From positions 4,639,501 to 4,703,500 of the forward strand of contig NZ_CP028908.1 in NCBI RefSeq assembly GCF_024181725.1: 64,000 nucleotides of DNA, in the 5' to 3' direction. The translations under genes were made by a program, and so were the position numbers. The stretch comes from Bradyrhizobium sp. WD16. GTDB taxonomy: Bacteria; Pseudomonadota; Alphaproteobacteria; Rhizobiales; Xanthobacteraceae. Position 1 is the first letter of the stretch, and each line of letters begins with the position of its first letter. Under the pieces are notes generated by a model. That model ran no database searches. It had not been told where the DNA came from and worked only from the letters and a program-made list of their open reading frames with translations. Below are positions 34,807 to 46,978 of the stretch, piece by piece.

Positions 34807-36084
34807 TCAGCGGTGGAAGATCGAGGTGAGGCCGGGGAACTGGCTGGTCTGCGGCTCCGGCTGGGCCTGGGGCTCGGGCTGGGCGGCGGGAGGCGGCTCC
34901 TCCCGGTGCGAGGCGTGTCTTGGTTTCGTTCCCCTGGCGGTGGACCTCGGCGCGGCGCGATGTTCGCCCGGGTTCGCCTCGCCCCTCGGCGCTTCCGCCT
35001 TCATGGTCAGGCGCTGACCGTCGAACACCGTGGTCTCGCAAGGCCGGCGGCTTCCGCCCAGTGCGGCGCAGGTCCGGGCGGCGGCCGCCGCGTCGTTGAG
35101 CGGGCCGGCGACCAGGCGGAGCTGCATGCCGAAGCCATTGTTGCGCTCGCGGATCGAAACCAGTGGCCGCAGCTGCGCGAGCAGCGCGGCGTCCGATTTG
35201 AGCAGGCCGCGCCAGAGGGCGCGCAGGCCGTCCACCGAACTGGCGGCGCCGAGGTCGATGCCGAATTCCGTCCGCGACACCGCGATCTCCGCGGGCGCCG
35301 TCGTCGTGGCCGTGACAGTGGCCGGCGGCGGCGTCCCGACGGGAGGCGGCGCGGACAGGGCCGCGGCCGGCGCCGGCTTGTCGGGCCCGGTTTCAACGGC
35401 GTCGGCCGGCTTCGCCGCCGGCGGGAGCGACCTGGCTTCCGGCTTGGCTTCGGGCTTGGTTTCCGGTCTGGCTTCGATGAGCCTGGGCGCGCCTGGATCG
35501 GCTGGCGCGTCGATCGTGGTGGCCGCGAGCTGCTCGTGCGGCGCGGGCGGGGTGGCCGTGGCTCCAGGTGCGCTCGGTGCGCTGTCCGGCGGGGGGGGCG
35601 GCGCCCGCTCGGCGGTGGCGGCCGGAGCGGCAACGACGGCCGGTGGCAGCAGATTGACCGGCTGGCTCGCCGCCGTCAGCACGAGGGAGGCGGGCGGGCT
35701 GTGGCGCGCCACCGATCCGGTCACCGATTCCAGCCCCTGCTCAAGCACCGTGACGCGGGCGTAAAGCCGGTCGCGATCGCTGTTGAGGGTGTCGACGGCC
35801 GACGACAGCCGCCGCGTTTCCGACTGCCCCTCCTTGGCGACCCACTGGATCTGCCGGGCCTGCCGCACCAGCTCGGCGGCGGCGACCTGGTCGCGGCGGG
35901 CGCCATCGACGGTATGGGAGGCGAAGAAAGCGATGACGAGCGAAGCGATGGCGGCGGCGGCCCAGGAGCCCAGCTTCCACAACGCGCCGGTGCTCGACGT
36001 CTCTTCTTCAGCCAGGACATTGGACAGCCAGCCTTGACCGTCGTCGGCGGTCATTTCGGCGAGCTCGGTGTCATCCTTAGCCAT
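34807..36084 (-). CDS. Membrane-anchored SPOR-like domain protein
   Basis: The 425-residue protein starts MAKDDTELAEMTADDGQGWL (the frame begins 12 codons earlier without support). One helix (LGSWAAAAIASLVIAFFAS, about 50-68) anchors it; a coiled coil follows (about 75-125), then 150 residues of Pro/Ala/Glu-rich linker. The domain FGIDLGAASSVDGLRALWRG, with GFGMQLRLVAGPLNDAAAAA and a cysteine pair, is SPOR-like and should bind denuded peptidoglycan at division sites. The tail is basic and Gln/Pro-rich. It is divergent from glmU, which feeds peptidoglycan precursor synthesis. Confidence 0.75.
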   Translation of the reverse strand: MAKDDTELAEMTADDGQGWLSNVLAEEETSSTGALWKLGSWAAAAIASLVIAFFASHTVDGARRDQVAAAELVRQARQIQWVAKEGQSETRRLSSAVDTLNSDRDRLYARVTVLEQGLESVTGSVARHSPPASLVLTAASQPVNLLPPAVVAAPAATAERAPPPPPDSAPSAPGATATPPAPHEQLAATTIDAPADPGAPRLIEARPETKPEAKPEARSLPPAAKPADAVETGPDKPAPAAALSAPPPVGTPPPATVTATTTAPAEIAVSRTEFGIDLGAASSVDGLRALWRGLLKSDAALLAQLRPLVSIRERNNGFGMQLRLVAGPLNDAAAAARTCAALGGSRRPCETTVFDGQRLTMKAEAPRGEANPGEHRAAPRSTARGTKPRHASHREEPPPAAQPEPQAQPEPQTSQFPGLTSIFHR

Positions 36085-36374
36085 TCGGCACTGACTTGTC
36101 CGGAGGCCGCCCTCCGGCACCAGGGGCGGAGGCGGCTCGTGGTCCTGATCGGAGAAAGGGGGGGACGCGAACGCACAGGCGCGGTGACAGACACGGTGGA
36201 CGCAACGTCCCGGAATGACCGCGTCTTTCGCCGCCCCCCGAATCGCTGAGCAAAGACTAACAGGAACCGCCGCCGCGCGCCGCCCGGCCGTCCGGGGTGG
36301 TAAAGGCCTTTTGTCGCCGGAACGGCTCGGCTATGACGGCCCGGATAACCGTCGTTCTCGGCCGAAGGACTCCC

Positions 36375-37739
36375 ATGACCGGCAGAACCAACCTGACCAT
36401 TGTGCTCGCGGCGGGCGAAGGCACCCGGATGCGCTCCTCGCTGCCGAAAGTGCTGCACGAGGTCGCCGGCCGGCCGCTGATCGCTCACGTGCTGTCGGCC
36501 GCGCCGGCGGGCGCCGGCACGGCCCTCGCGGTGGTGGTCGGCCCGGACCATGGGGCCGTGGCGGAGACGGCGCGCAAGGCCCGCAGCGATGCCGGCATTT
36601 TCGTCCAGCAGGAGCGCCTTGGCACCGCCCATGCCGTGCTGGCGGCGCGCGCGGCGATCGCCGCCGGCCACGACGACCTGCTCATCGCCTTCGGCGATAC
36701 GCCGCTGATCACCGCCGAGACCTTCGCCCGCCTGCGCGCGCCGCTGGTCGAGGGCGCCGCCGTGGTGGTGCTGGGCTTCCGCGCGGCCGATCCGACCGGC
36801 TACGGCCGGCTGGTGACGGAGGGCGATCGGCTCGTCGCGATCCGCGAGCAGGCCGATGCCTCGGAGGCGGAGAAGGCCATCACGCTGTGCAATGCCGGCG
36901 TCATGGCCTTCGACGGTCGCGCCGCGCTCGGCCTCATCGAGGCCATCGATGCCAACAACAGCAAGGCTGAATTCTATCTGACCGACGCGGTGGCGATCGC
37001 CCGTGCCCGCGGGCTCAAGGCCGTCGTGATCGAGACCGACGAAGACGAGGTCCGCGGCATCAATACCAAGGCGCAGCTCGCCGAAGCCGAAGCGGTGATG
37101 CAGGCAAGGCTGCGGCGTGCGGCGCTGGAGGCCGGCGTCACCATGGTCGCGCCCGAGACCGTCTATCTCGCTGCCGACACCCGCTTCGGTCTCGATGTCG
37201 CGATCGAGCCCTTCGTGGTGTTCGGCCCCGGCGTCAGCGTCGGCGACGGCGCGGTGATTCATGCCTTTTCCCATCTCACCGGCGCCACGGTCGGGCCGAA
37301 GGCCTCCATCGGCCCCTATGCGCGATTGCGGCCGGGAACCCAGCTGGGCGAGGGGGTGCGGATCGGCAATTTCGTCGAGACCAAGGCCGCGGTGATCGAG
37401 GCTGGCGCCAAGGCCAACCATCTCAGCTATCTCGGCGACTCCCACGTCGGCGCCAACGCCAACATCGGCGCCGGCACCATCACCTGCAACTACGACGGCT
37501 TCGACAAGCACCGCACCGAGATCGGCGCCGGCGCCTTCGTCGGCACCAATTCGTCTTTGGTCGCGCCGGTCACGATCGGCGCGGGGGCCTATATCGGCTC
37601 CGGCTCGGTGATCACCCGCGACGTGCCTGCCGATGCGCTGGCGCTGGAGCGCAACGCCCAGGCCGGGCGCGACGGCTGGGCCAAGCGCTTCCGCGAGGCG
37701 AAGCTCGCGCTCCGGAAGGGACGCGGCAAGCCGGAATGA
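36375..37739 (+). CDS. glmU: Bifunctional UDP-GlcNAc pyrophosphorylase / GlcN-1-P acetyltransferase
   Basis: GlmU makes UDP-N-acetylglucosamine for cell wall and LPS. The 454-residue reading from [20 protein letters not shown] is preferred (GAAGGAC upstream). The uridyltransferase part has [20 protein letters not shown] and FGDTPLIT; the C-terminal part is a left-handed beta helix of hexapeptides with [18 protein letters not shown] and [16 protein letters not shown] around the active site. glmS follows after 143 bases, giving a complete path from fructose-6-P. Confidence 0.97.
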   Translation: MTGRTNLTIVLAAGEGTRMRSSLPKVLHEVAGRPLIAHVLSAAPAGAGTALAVVVGPDHGAVAETARKARSDAGIFVQQERLGTAHAVLAARAAIAAGHDDLLIAFGDTPLITAETFARLRAPLVEGAAVVVLGFRAADPTGYGRLVTEGDRLVAIREQADASEAEKAITLCNAGVMAFDGRAALGLIEAIDANNSKAEFYLTDAVAIARARGLKAVVIETDEDEVRGINTKAQLAEAEAVMQARLRRAALEAGVTMVAPETVYLAADTRFGLDVAIEPFVVFGPGVSVGDGAVIHAFSHLTGATVGPKASIGPYARLRPGTQLGEGVRIGNFVETKAAVIEAGAKANHLSYLGDSHVGANANIGAGTITCNYDGFDKHRTEIGAGAFVGTNSSLVAPVTIGAGAYIGSGSVITRDVPADALALERNAQAGRDGWAKRFREAKLALRKGRGKPE

Positions 37740-37882
37740 GACCCATGGGATCGGCAAGGTGCACGGCTGCCGCCTCGCCGCCGAACCTGTGTCAATCCGC
37801 AACAATTGTTGAGAGCCGGATCGGGCGAAAGCCCGCTAAGAGATTCAGCTGAAATCAAGCCGATCTGGAGAGAATAGCCCGC

Positions 37883-39709
<1,827 letters not shown>

Positions 39710-39856
39710 GGCCGGCGCCCCGGGCTTGGGCGCGACCGAGGGGCGCGACCACGCCACGGGTCGTCTTGGTGCCGCGGAAATCGTGCTATAAGCCGCACGA
39801 AGATATCCCGCGCGCCGCGCTGCGATGACCTGGACACCCCCAATTCTGGACACGAA

Positions 39857-40645
39857 ATGACCACCAACGAACAGCCGCCCGGTTCGGGCGGCGACCTGCC
39901 GCCTGTCGATCCGGCGCCGGAAACCCCGCCGGGCTTCATGGCGGGCGTGCGCAACAACTTCCTCACCGGCCTGATCGTCGCCGGCCCCGTCGCCATCACC
40001 ATCTATCTGACCTGGTGGTTCGTCACCTGGGTCGACGGCTTCGTCCGGCCGTTCATTCCGGTCGATTATCGCCCCGAGACCTATCTGCCCTGGCACATTC
40101 CCGGCTCGGGTCTCGTGATTGCATTTGTCGCGCTGACCCTGCTTGGTTTCCTGACCCGCAACCTGATCGGCCGCACCCTGGTCGAGTTCGGCGAGCGGCT
40201 GCTCGGTCGCATGCCGGTGGTGCGGGCGATCTATCGCGGCCTCAAGCAGGTGTTCGAAACCCTGTTCTCGGGCAACGGCTCGAGCTTCCGCAAGGTCGGC
40301 CTCGTCGAATTCCCGTCGCCAGGCATGTGGTCGATCGTACTGATCTCGCAGCCGCCGGGCGATGTCGTCGCCAAGAGCCTGCCGGGCCAGCAGGAATACA
40401 TCTCGGTCTTCCTGCCCTGCGCGCCGAACCCGACCACCGGTTTCTTCTTCTACGTACCCAAGGCCAGCGTCATCGAGATCGACATGCGCACGGAAGATGC
40501 CGCGACCCTGATCATGTCCGCGGGGGTGGTGCAGCCGGGCGTCCCCGTCGACAAGAAGGTGGTGGCCCTCGCCGAGATGGCCAATGCGGTACGTCTCGCA
40601 GCCCGCAGCGAAAGCGGCGGCAAGACCGCGGCGCCGGGCCAGTAA
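39857..40645 (+). CDS. DUF502-family membrane protein
   Basis: This 262-residue protein has a Pro/Gly-rich leader, then NNFLTGLIVAGPVAITIYLT (first helix) and a second helix (VIAFVALTLLGFL). The conserved RMPVVRAIYRGLKQVFETLF and CAPNPTTGFFFYVPK are DUF502 marks. Function is unknown. It lies between glmS and recG, an order usual in the Bradyrhizobium group. Codon use and GC match the neighbours. Confidence 0.88.
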   Translation: MTTNEQPPGSGGDLPPVDPAPETPPGFMAGVRNNFLTGLIVAGPVAITIYLTWWFVTWVDGFVRPFIPVDYRPETYLPWHIPGSGLVIAFVALTLLGFLTRNLIGRTLVEFGERLLGRMPVVRAIYRGLKQVFETLFSGNGSSFRKVGLVEFPSPGMWSIVLISQPPGDVVAKSLPGQQEYISVFLPCAPNPTTGFFFYVPKASVIEIDMRTEDAATLIMSAGVVQPGVPVDKKVVALAEMANAVRLAARSESGGKTAAPGQ

Positions 40646-40675
40646 GGGCGCGCGTCGTGTTCGCGCCGGCCTTCC

Positions 40676-42778
40676 TCAGCCGGCGCCGATCAGCGGGATC
40701 GCCTCGTCGCGCTCGAACAGATAGAGCAGGCAGCGCAGCGCCTCGCCGCGTTCGCCCTCCAGTCTGGGGTTGTCCTCGAGGATGCGCAGCGCCTCGTCTC
40801 GTGCCTGGGGGATGAGCTGGCCGTGGACCTCGGCCCGCGCGATGCGGTAGCCGGGCAGGCCGCTCTGGCGGGTGCCGAGGACGTCGCCTTCGCCGCGCAG
40901 GCGGAGGTCTTCCTCGGCGATCCGGAATCCGTCGGTGGTGTCGCGGATCACCCGCAACCGCGCCGCCGACATCTCGCCGAGCGGTTCGCGGTAGAGCAAC
41001 AGGCAGGTGGAGGCCTCCGTTCCGCGGCCGATGCGGCCGCGGAGCTGATGAAGCTGGGCAAGGCCGAAGCGCTCGGCATTCTCGATCACCATGATGGTCG
41101 CCGCCGGCACGTCGACGCCGACCTCGACGACGGTGGTGGCAACCAGCAGCGTGGTCTCGCCGGCGGCGAAGGCGGCCATGGCCCGGTCCTTCTCGCTGCC
41201 CTTCATCTTGCCGTGGACGAGACCGACCTTGTCGCCGAACCGCGCGGTGAGGCTGGCGAAGCGCTGCTCGGCGTCGATCAAGTTGTCGATCTTGTCGGAT
41301 TCCTCGACCAGCGGGCAGATCCAGTAGACCCGCGCGCCGCGGTCGAGGGCCCGGCCGATCGCCTCCATGACCTCGTCGAGCCGGCCGGCGGGAATGGCGC
41401 GGGTATCGATCGGCTGGCGACCGGCCGGCTTCTCCCGCAACTCCGAGATGTCCATGTCGCCGAAATAGGTCAGCACCAGCGTGCGCGGGATCGGGGTCGC
41501 GCTCAACACCAGCACGTCCACCGCCTTGCCCTTGCTGGTCAGCGCCAGGCGCTCGCGCACGCCGAACCGGTGCTGCTCGTCGACCACCGCGAGGGCGAGG
41601 GTCTTGAACACCACGTCGTCCTGAATCAGCGCGTGGGTGCCGACCAGGAGATCGATCTCGCCCTCGGCGAGGCGGGCCAGCAGCTCCCGTCGTTCCTTGC
41701 CTTTTTCCCGGCCGGTGAGGATGGCGACGGACATTCCCGCGGCGGCGGCGAGCGGCGCGATGGTCTTGTGGTGCTGGCGCGCCAGGATTTCCGTCGGAGC
41801 CATCAGCGCCGACTGGCCGCCGGCTTCGGCCACCGCCGCGGCGGCGAGCAGCGCCACCACCGTCTTGCCGGAGCCGACGTCACCCTGCAGCAGCCGCAGC
41901 ATCCGCAGCGGCTCGGTGAGGTCGCGGGCGATCGCTTCCGCGGCGTCGCGCTGGGATTGCGTCAGCGCGTAGGGCAATGCGTCGATGACGGCGCGGCGCA
42001 GATGACCGTCACCGGCATGGCGGACGCCGGCTGGCCGGCGCAGCTGCGCCCGCACCAGGGCGAGCGCGAGCTGGCCGGCGAGCAATTCGTCATAGGCGAG
42101 GCGCGACCAGTAGGGCCGCTCGGGCAGGATGTCGTCGGGGACATTCGGCGCGTGCAGATGGCGCAGCGCCTCGGCGAAGGAGGGAAAGCCGCAGCGCCGC
42201 AGCACCTCCGGCGCGATCCATTCCGGCAGCTCCGGCAGGCGCTGCAGGGCCTGGCCGACGGCACGGCGCAGCGCGCCCAGCGCAAGGCCTTCGGTCAGCG
42301 GATAGACCGGCTCGATCAGCGCGAGCTTGGCGAGACCGGCCTCGTCGACGATGCGGTCGGGATGGACGATCTGCAGCGAGCCGTCGAACAGTTGCGCGGT
42401 GCCGGAGACGTAGCGCCGCTCGCCCTTGGGCAGCAGCTTCTCGATATAGTCGCGCTGGGCGCGGAAGAAGGTCAGCACGACGTCGCCGGTCTCGTCGCTG
42501 GCATAGACGAGATAGGGCGCCCGCGAGCGCCCCGGCGGCGAGGGCCGGTGGCGGTCCACGGTCACCTCCAGCGTCACCACGGTGCCGGGCTGCACATCCT
42601 TGATCTTCGGCCGGGCACGGCGGTCGATGATGCTGACCGGCAGATGCAGCAGCAGATCGACCAGGCGCGGGGTGTCGTCGCAGCCGAGCAGGTAGCGAAA
42701 CAGCTTGTCCTGCTTCGGCCCGACACCCGTCAGGCTGGTGACCGGCACGAACAGCGGATTGAGGCGTTGTGGGCGCAT
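40676..42778 (-). CDS. recG: ATP-dependent DNA helicase RecG
   Basis: RecG remodels stalled replication forks and Holliday junctions. The 700-residue reading starts MRPQRLNPLFVPVTSLTGVG; the extra upstream codons lack family features. A wedge/OB domain covers about residues 20-170; the motor has LLQGDVGSGKTVVALLAAAA (Walker A), VVDEQHRFGVRERLAL (DEQH box), SATPIPRTL and QLRGRIGRG. It is convergent with DUF502 across 30 bases and divergent from sdhE-mfd. Confidence 0.97.
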   Translation of the reverse strand: MRPQRLNPLFVPVTSLTGVGPKQDKLFRYLLGCDDTPRLVDLLLHLPVSIIDRRARPKIKDVQPGTVVTLEVTVDRHRPSPPGRSRAPYLVYASDETGDVVLTFFRAQRDYIEKLLPKGERRYVSGTAQLFDGSLQIVHPDRIVDEAGLAKLALIEPVYPLTEGLALGALRRAVGQALQRLPELPEWIAPEVLRRCGFPSFAEALRHLHAPNVPDDILPERPYWSRLAYDELLAGQLALALVRAQLRRPAGVRHAGDGHLRRAVIDALPYALTQSQRDAAEAIARDLTEPLRMLRLLQGDVGSGKTVVALLAAAAVAEAGGQSALMAPTEILARQHHKTIAPLAAAAGMSVAILTGREKGKERRELLARLAEGEIDLLVGTHALIQDDVVFKTLALAVVDEQHRFGVRERLALTSKGKAVDVLVLSATPIPRTLVLTYFGDMDISELREKPAGRQPIDTRAIPAGRLDEVMEAIGRALDRGARVYWICPLVEESDKIDNLIDAEQRFASLTARFGDKVGLVHGKMKGSEKDRAMAAFAAGETTLLVATTVVEVGVDVPAATIMVIENAERFGLAQLHQLRGRIGRGTEASTCLLLYREPLGEMSAARLRVIRDTTDGFRIAEEDLRLRGEGDVLGTRQSGLPGYRIARAEVHGQLIPQARDEALRILEDNPRLEGERGEALRCLLYLFERDEAIPLIGAG

Positions 42779-43020
42779 CGAACTCGAATCAGGTGCCAGG
42801 GCGGACCACGCCGTGCTTTGGCACGGAGCGGCAACAGGGGGCAACAGGCTGGCGATGACGGGCGCAGCGGTGATCCCGTGGTGCGGCCGCATCAGGCACG
42901 GAAGAATGGCGGCCGCGCGGCGGCAGGGGAGATTTTCGAGGCGATATCGGAGCTGACATCGGCGGCCCGCGACGCTATATCAGGCCCGCCCGGCACGTCC
43001 GGGCTTTCGGCGTTGCATGG

Positions 43021-43320
43021 ATGGGACCAATGACAGGCACGACACGGTCGAGCGAAGGGCTTACTGACAGGCGCAAGCGGCTGTTGTACCGCTGCTGGCA
43101 TCGCGGCACCCGCGAGATGGACCTGATCATGGGCCGCTTTGCCGACGCCCATATCGCCGGCTTGAGCGAGGCCGAACTCGACGAGCTGGAAAGGCTCGGC
43201 GAACTGCCCGAGCCCGAGCTCTATGCGGCGCTGTCCGGCACCGGGCCCATTCCGCAGGAATTCGCCAACGGCCTCTTCCTGCGCATCAAGGCCTTCGGGG
43301 CTGTGAGTCCCGGCCTATGA
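43021..43320 (+). CDS. sdhE: FAD assembly factor SdhE (DUF339)
   Basis: The 99-residue protein helps attach FAD to succinate dehydrogenase. It has the family core LLYRCWHRGTREMDLIMGRF (RG-x-R-E motif) and AELDELERLGELPEPELYAA. An ATG three codons on is possible as start. Its stop codon overlaps the mfd start (ATGA), showing translational coupling. The sdhE-mfd pairing is common in alphaproteobacteria. Confidence 0.93.
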   Translation: MGPMTGTTRSSEGLTDRRKRLLYRCWHRGTREMDLIMGRFADAHIAGLSEAELDELERLGELPEPELYAALSGTGPIPQEFANGLFLRIKAFGAVSPGL

Positions 43321-46300
43321 GCAAACAGGTGCGCTCGCCGGCCGAACTGCTGGCGCCCGGGCAGCCGCTGACGCTCGCCAACGTCGCCGAAGGCGGCGAG
43401 GGGCTGATCGTCTCCGATCTTGCCCGCGCCCTGGCGGCCCGGCCCCATCCGTCGGCGGTCAGCCTCGCGGTGATCTGCCGCGATGGACCCCGCATGGCGC
43501 AGCTGGCGCGCGCCCTGGAGTTCTTCGCTCCCGATCTGTCGGTGATGCAGTTCCCGGCCTGGGACTGCCAGCCCTATGACCGCGTTTCGCCCCATGGCGG
43601 CATCGTCGCCCAGCGTGTCACGACGCTGGCGCGCCTGTCGCGGCTGCGCGGCAGCGACAAGCCGCTGGTGGTGCTGACCACGATCAACGCGGCGCTGCAG
43701 CGGGTGCCGCCGCGGGAGGTGATCGCCGCCCAGGCGCTGTCGGTGGCGCCGGGCCATGCCGTCTCGATGGATTCCGTCGTCGCCTGGCTCGAGCACAACG
43801 GCTACGGCCGTTCCTCGACGGTGCGCGAATCCGGCGAATATGCCGTGCGCGGCGGCATCCTCGACCTGTTTCCCGCCGGCCTCGACCAGCCGGTGCGCTT
43901 CGATTTCTTCGGCGACACCCTGGAATCGATCCGCACCTTCGACGCAGAGACCCAGCGCACCTTGCTCGACATGCGCGCGCTCGATCTGGTGCCGGTCGCC
44001 GAATTCCAGCTCGTCACCGAGACCATCCGCCGCTTCCGCATGGGCTATGTCGCGCAGTTCGGCGCGCCGACCCGCGACGACCTGCTCTACGAAGCGGTCA
44101 GTGAAGGCCGTCGTCATCCCGGCATGGAGCATTGGCTGCCGCTGTTCCAGGAGCGGATGGAGACGCTGTTCGATTATCTCGGCGGCGCCGCCGTCGCCAT
44201 CGAGCCTCAGAGCGAGGAGGCGGCGCGCGAGCGCGTCGCCCAGATCGCCGATTACTACGATGCGCGTCGCGAGGCGCTGGAACACCCAGGCGGCGGCGCC
44301 GTGTACAAGCCGCTGCCGCCCGATCGCCTCTATCTCACAGCCGAGGAGTGGGGCAGCCGCCTCGCAGCGGCGCGGCTGGCGCGGCTGACGCCGTTCGCCG
44401 TGCCGGAAGACGGCGGCCACGTCTTCGATGCCGGCTTGCGCCAGGGGCGCAATTTCGCGCCGGAGCGCGCAGATGCCGGCGTCAATGTGTTCGAGGCGGT
44501 GGTCGCCCACATCCAGGCGCTGCAGGCGGCGCGCAAGAAGGTCGTGGTGGCGCTGTGGACCGAGGGCTCGCGCGAGCGCATGGCCAACATGCTGCGCGAC
44601 CACAAGCTCATTCACCTCACCAGCGTCAATTCCTGGCGCACGGTGCAGGCGACGCCGCGCAACGAGACGACGCTGGCGGTGGTCGGCCTCGAGGGCGGCT
44701 TCGAGTCCGCCCAGATCGCGGTCATCAGCGAGCAGGACATCCTCGGCGATCGCCTGGTGCGGCCGCGACGGGCGAGCCGCAAGCTCGAGAACTTCATTTC
44801 CGAGGTCACCAGCCTGTCGACCGGCGATCTCGTCGTCCACGTCGAACACGGTATCGGCCGTTTCGTCGGCCTGCAGACGCTGGACGTCGCCGGCGCGCCG
44901 CATGACTGCCTCGAGCTGCATTATGCCGCCGACACCAAGCTGTTCCTGCCGGTGGAGAACATCGAGCTGCTGTCGCGCTACGGCTCGGAGCAGACCGATG
45001 TCGAGCTCGACCGGCTCGGCGGCACCGGCTGGCAGACGCGCAAGGCCAAGCTGAAGAAGCGCATCCGCGAGATCGCGGCCGACCTGATCCGCATCGCCGC
45101 CGAGCGTTTCCTGCACGAGGCGCCGAAATGCGAGGCGCCGCAGGGCAGCTACGACGAATTCTGCGCGCGCTTTCCTTACGAGGAAACCGAGGACCAGCTC
45201 GCCGCCATCAACGCCACGCTGCACGATCTTGAAACCGGCAAGCCCATGGATCGCCTGGTCTGCGGCGACGTCGGCTTCGGCAAGACCGAGGTGGCGCTGC
45301 GGGCCGCCTTCGCCGTCGCCTTGCAGGGCAAGCAGGTCGCGGTCGTGGTGCCGACGACGCTGCTCGCCCGCCAGCATGCCAGGAACTTCGCCGAGCGCTT
45401 CCGCGGCTTTCCGGTCACGGTGGCGCAGGCCTCGCGTCTCGTCAGCGCCAAGGAGCTCAATCAGGTCAAGAAGGGACTCGCCGACGGCACGGTCGACATC
45501 GTCGTCGGCACCCATGCGCTGCTCGGCAAGGCCATCAAGTTCAAGGACCTCGGCCTGCTGATCGTCGACGAGGAGCAGCATTTCGGCGTCAGCCACAAGG
45601 AAAAGCTCAAGCAGCTCCGGGCCGAAGTCCACGTCCTGACCCTGAGCGCGACGCCGATACCGCGCACCCTGCAGCTGGCGCTCACCGGCGTCCGCGACCT
45701 GTCGATCATCGCCTCGCCGCCTGTCGACCGCCTCGCGGTGCGCACCTTCGTGGCGCCGTCCGACCCGCTGATGATCCGCGAGGCGCTGCTGCGCGAGCGT
45801 TATCGCGGCGGCCAGTCCTTCTATGTCTGCCCGCGGATCGACGATCTCGCCGAGATCAAGGATTTCCTCGACAAGCACGTGCCGGAGATGAAGGTCGCCG
45901 TCGCCCACGGCCAGATGCCGCCGACCGTGATCGAGGACATCATGTCGGCGTTCTACGACGGCAAGTTCGACATCCTGCTGTCGACCACCATCGTCGAATC
46001 CGGCCTCGACATTCCGACCGCCAACACGCTGATCGTTCATCGCGCCGACATGTTCGGCCTCGCCCAGCTCTATCAGCTGCGCGGCCGGGTCGGCCGCTCC
46101 AAGCTGCGCGCCTATGCGCTGTTCACCCTCCCGGTCCAGCACAAGATCACGCAGCAGGCCGAGCGCCGCCTCAAGGTGCTGCAGTCGCTCGATACCCTCG
46201 GGGCCGGCTTCCAGCTCGCCTCCCACGACCTCGACATCCGCGGCTCGGGCAACCTGCTCGGCGAGGAACAGTCCGGCCATATCAAGGAAGTCGGCTTCGA

Positions 46301-46835
46301 GCTCTACCAGTCACTGCTCGAGGAGGCGATCACCAGCCTCAAGGCCGGCATCACCGAGCCGGTCGCCGATCGCTGGTCGCCGCAGATCACCCTCGGCATG
46401 CCGGTGCTGATCCCCGACGACTACGTCAAGGATCTCGCCGTGCGGCTGTCGCTCTATCGCCGCCTCGCCGACCTCGACAGCGACGAGGCGATCGCCGATT
46501 TCGGCGCCGAGCTGCGCGACCGCTTCGGGCCGCTGCCCGACGAGGTGCGCTACCTGTTCAAGGTGGTGGCGATCAAGGCCTATTGCCGGCGCGCCAATGT
46601 CGAGAAGGTCGATGCCGGTCCCAAGGGCGCCGTCATCGCCTTCCGCGACAATTCCTTCGCCCATCCCGATCGCCTGGTCGGTTTCATCCGTCGTCATGGC
46701 GCCGCCGCCAAGGTGCGGCCCGACATGAAGGTGGTGTTCCTCCAGGACTGGCAGACGCCGGACGAGCGGATCGAGGGCGCCACCACCATCCTGCGCGATC
46801 TCGCCGATCTCGCCGAGGGCCGCAAGGCGGCGTGA
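43317..46835 (+). CDS. mfd: Transcription-repair coupling factor Mfd
   Basis: The 1172-residue protein displaces stalled RNA polymerase and recruits UvrA. The UvrB-like N-terminus includes FPAWDCQPYDRVSPH and RGGILDLFPAG; the RNA-polymerase interaction domain has LVVHVEHGIGRFVGLQTLDV. The translocase has VCGDVGFGKTEVALRAAFAV, IVDEEQHFGVSHKEKLKQLR, LSATPIPRTLQL and YQLRGRVGRSK; the C-terminal inhibitory domain has RDRFGPLPDEVRYLF. Full length, no disruption. Confidence 0.98.
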   Translation: MSKQVRSPAELLAPGQPLTLANVAEGGEGLIVSDLARALAARPHPSAVSLAVICRDGPRMAQLARALEFFAPDLSVMQFPAWDCQPYDRVSPHGGIVAQRVTTLARLSRLRGSDKPLVVLTTINAALQRVPPREVIAAQALSVAPGHAVSMDSVVAWLEHNGYGRSSTVRESGEYAVRGGILDLFPAGLDQPVRFDFFGDTLESIRTFDAETQRTLLDMRALDLVPVAEFQLVTETIRRFRMGYVAQFGAPTRDDLLYEAVSEGRRHPGMEHWLPLFQERMETLFDYLGGAAVAIEPQSEEAARERVAQIADYYDARREALEHPGGGAVYKPLPPDRLYLTAEEWGSRLAAARLARLTPFAVPEDGGHVFDAGLRQGRNFAPERADAGVNVFEAVVAHIQALQAARKKVVVALWTEGSRERMANMLRDHKLIHLTSVNSWRTVQATPRNETTLAVVGLEGGFESAQIAVISEQDILGDRLVRPRRASRKLENFISEVTSLSTGDLVVHVEHGIGRFVGLQTLDVAGAPHDCLELHYAADTKLFLPVENIELLSRYGSEQTDVELDRLGGTGWQTRKAKLKKRIREIAADLIRIAAERFLHEAPKCEAPQGSYDEFCARFPYEETEDQLAAINATLHDLETGKPMDRLVCGDVGFGKTEVALRAAFAVALQGKQVAVVVPTTLLARQHARNFAERFRGFPVTVAQASRLVSAKELNQVKKGLADGTVDIVVGTHALLGKAIKFKDLGLLIVDEEQHFGVSHKEKLKQLRAEVHVLTLSATPIPRTLQLALTGVRDLSIIASPPVDRLAVRTFVAPSDPLMIREALLRERYRGGQSFYVCPRIDDLAEIKDFLDKHVPEMKVAVAHGQMPPTVIEDIMSAFYDGKFDILLSTTIVESGLDIPTANTLIVHRADMFGLAQLYQLRGRVGRSKLRAYALFTLPVQHKITQQAERRLKVLQSLDTLGAGFQLASHDLDIRGSGNLLGEEQSGHIKEVGFELYQSLLEEAITSLKAGITEPVADRWSPQITLGMPVLIPDDYVKDLAVRLSLYRRLADLDSDEAIADFGAELRDRFGPLPDEVRYLFKVVAIKAYCRRANVEKVDAGPKGAVIAFRDNSFAHPDRLVGFIRRHGAAAKVRPDMKVVFLQDWQTPDERIEGATTILRDLADLAEGRKAA

Positions 46836-46978
46836 GGGCGACGGGCAGCGGTCGGTCATCGAGGGCGACCACATAGCCGTCGTCACGCCCCGGCCGTGTG
46901 CTTGCCTTGTGCCGGGCGTGACGAGCGAAGGATCAGCAGTTCGTCATGGCCAGCGTGGCAGCTGGCGCATTACATCCG

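Noticed and set aside
43221-46280. 1019-codon minus-strand frame opposite mfd
   Set aside because: Antisense shadow; mfd has complete motifs on the plus strand.
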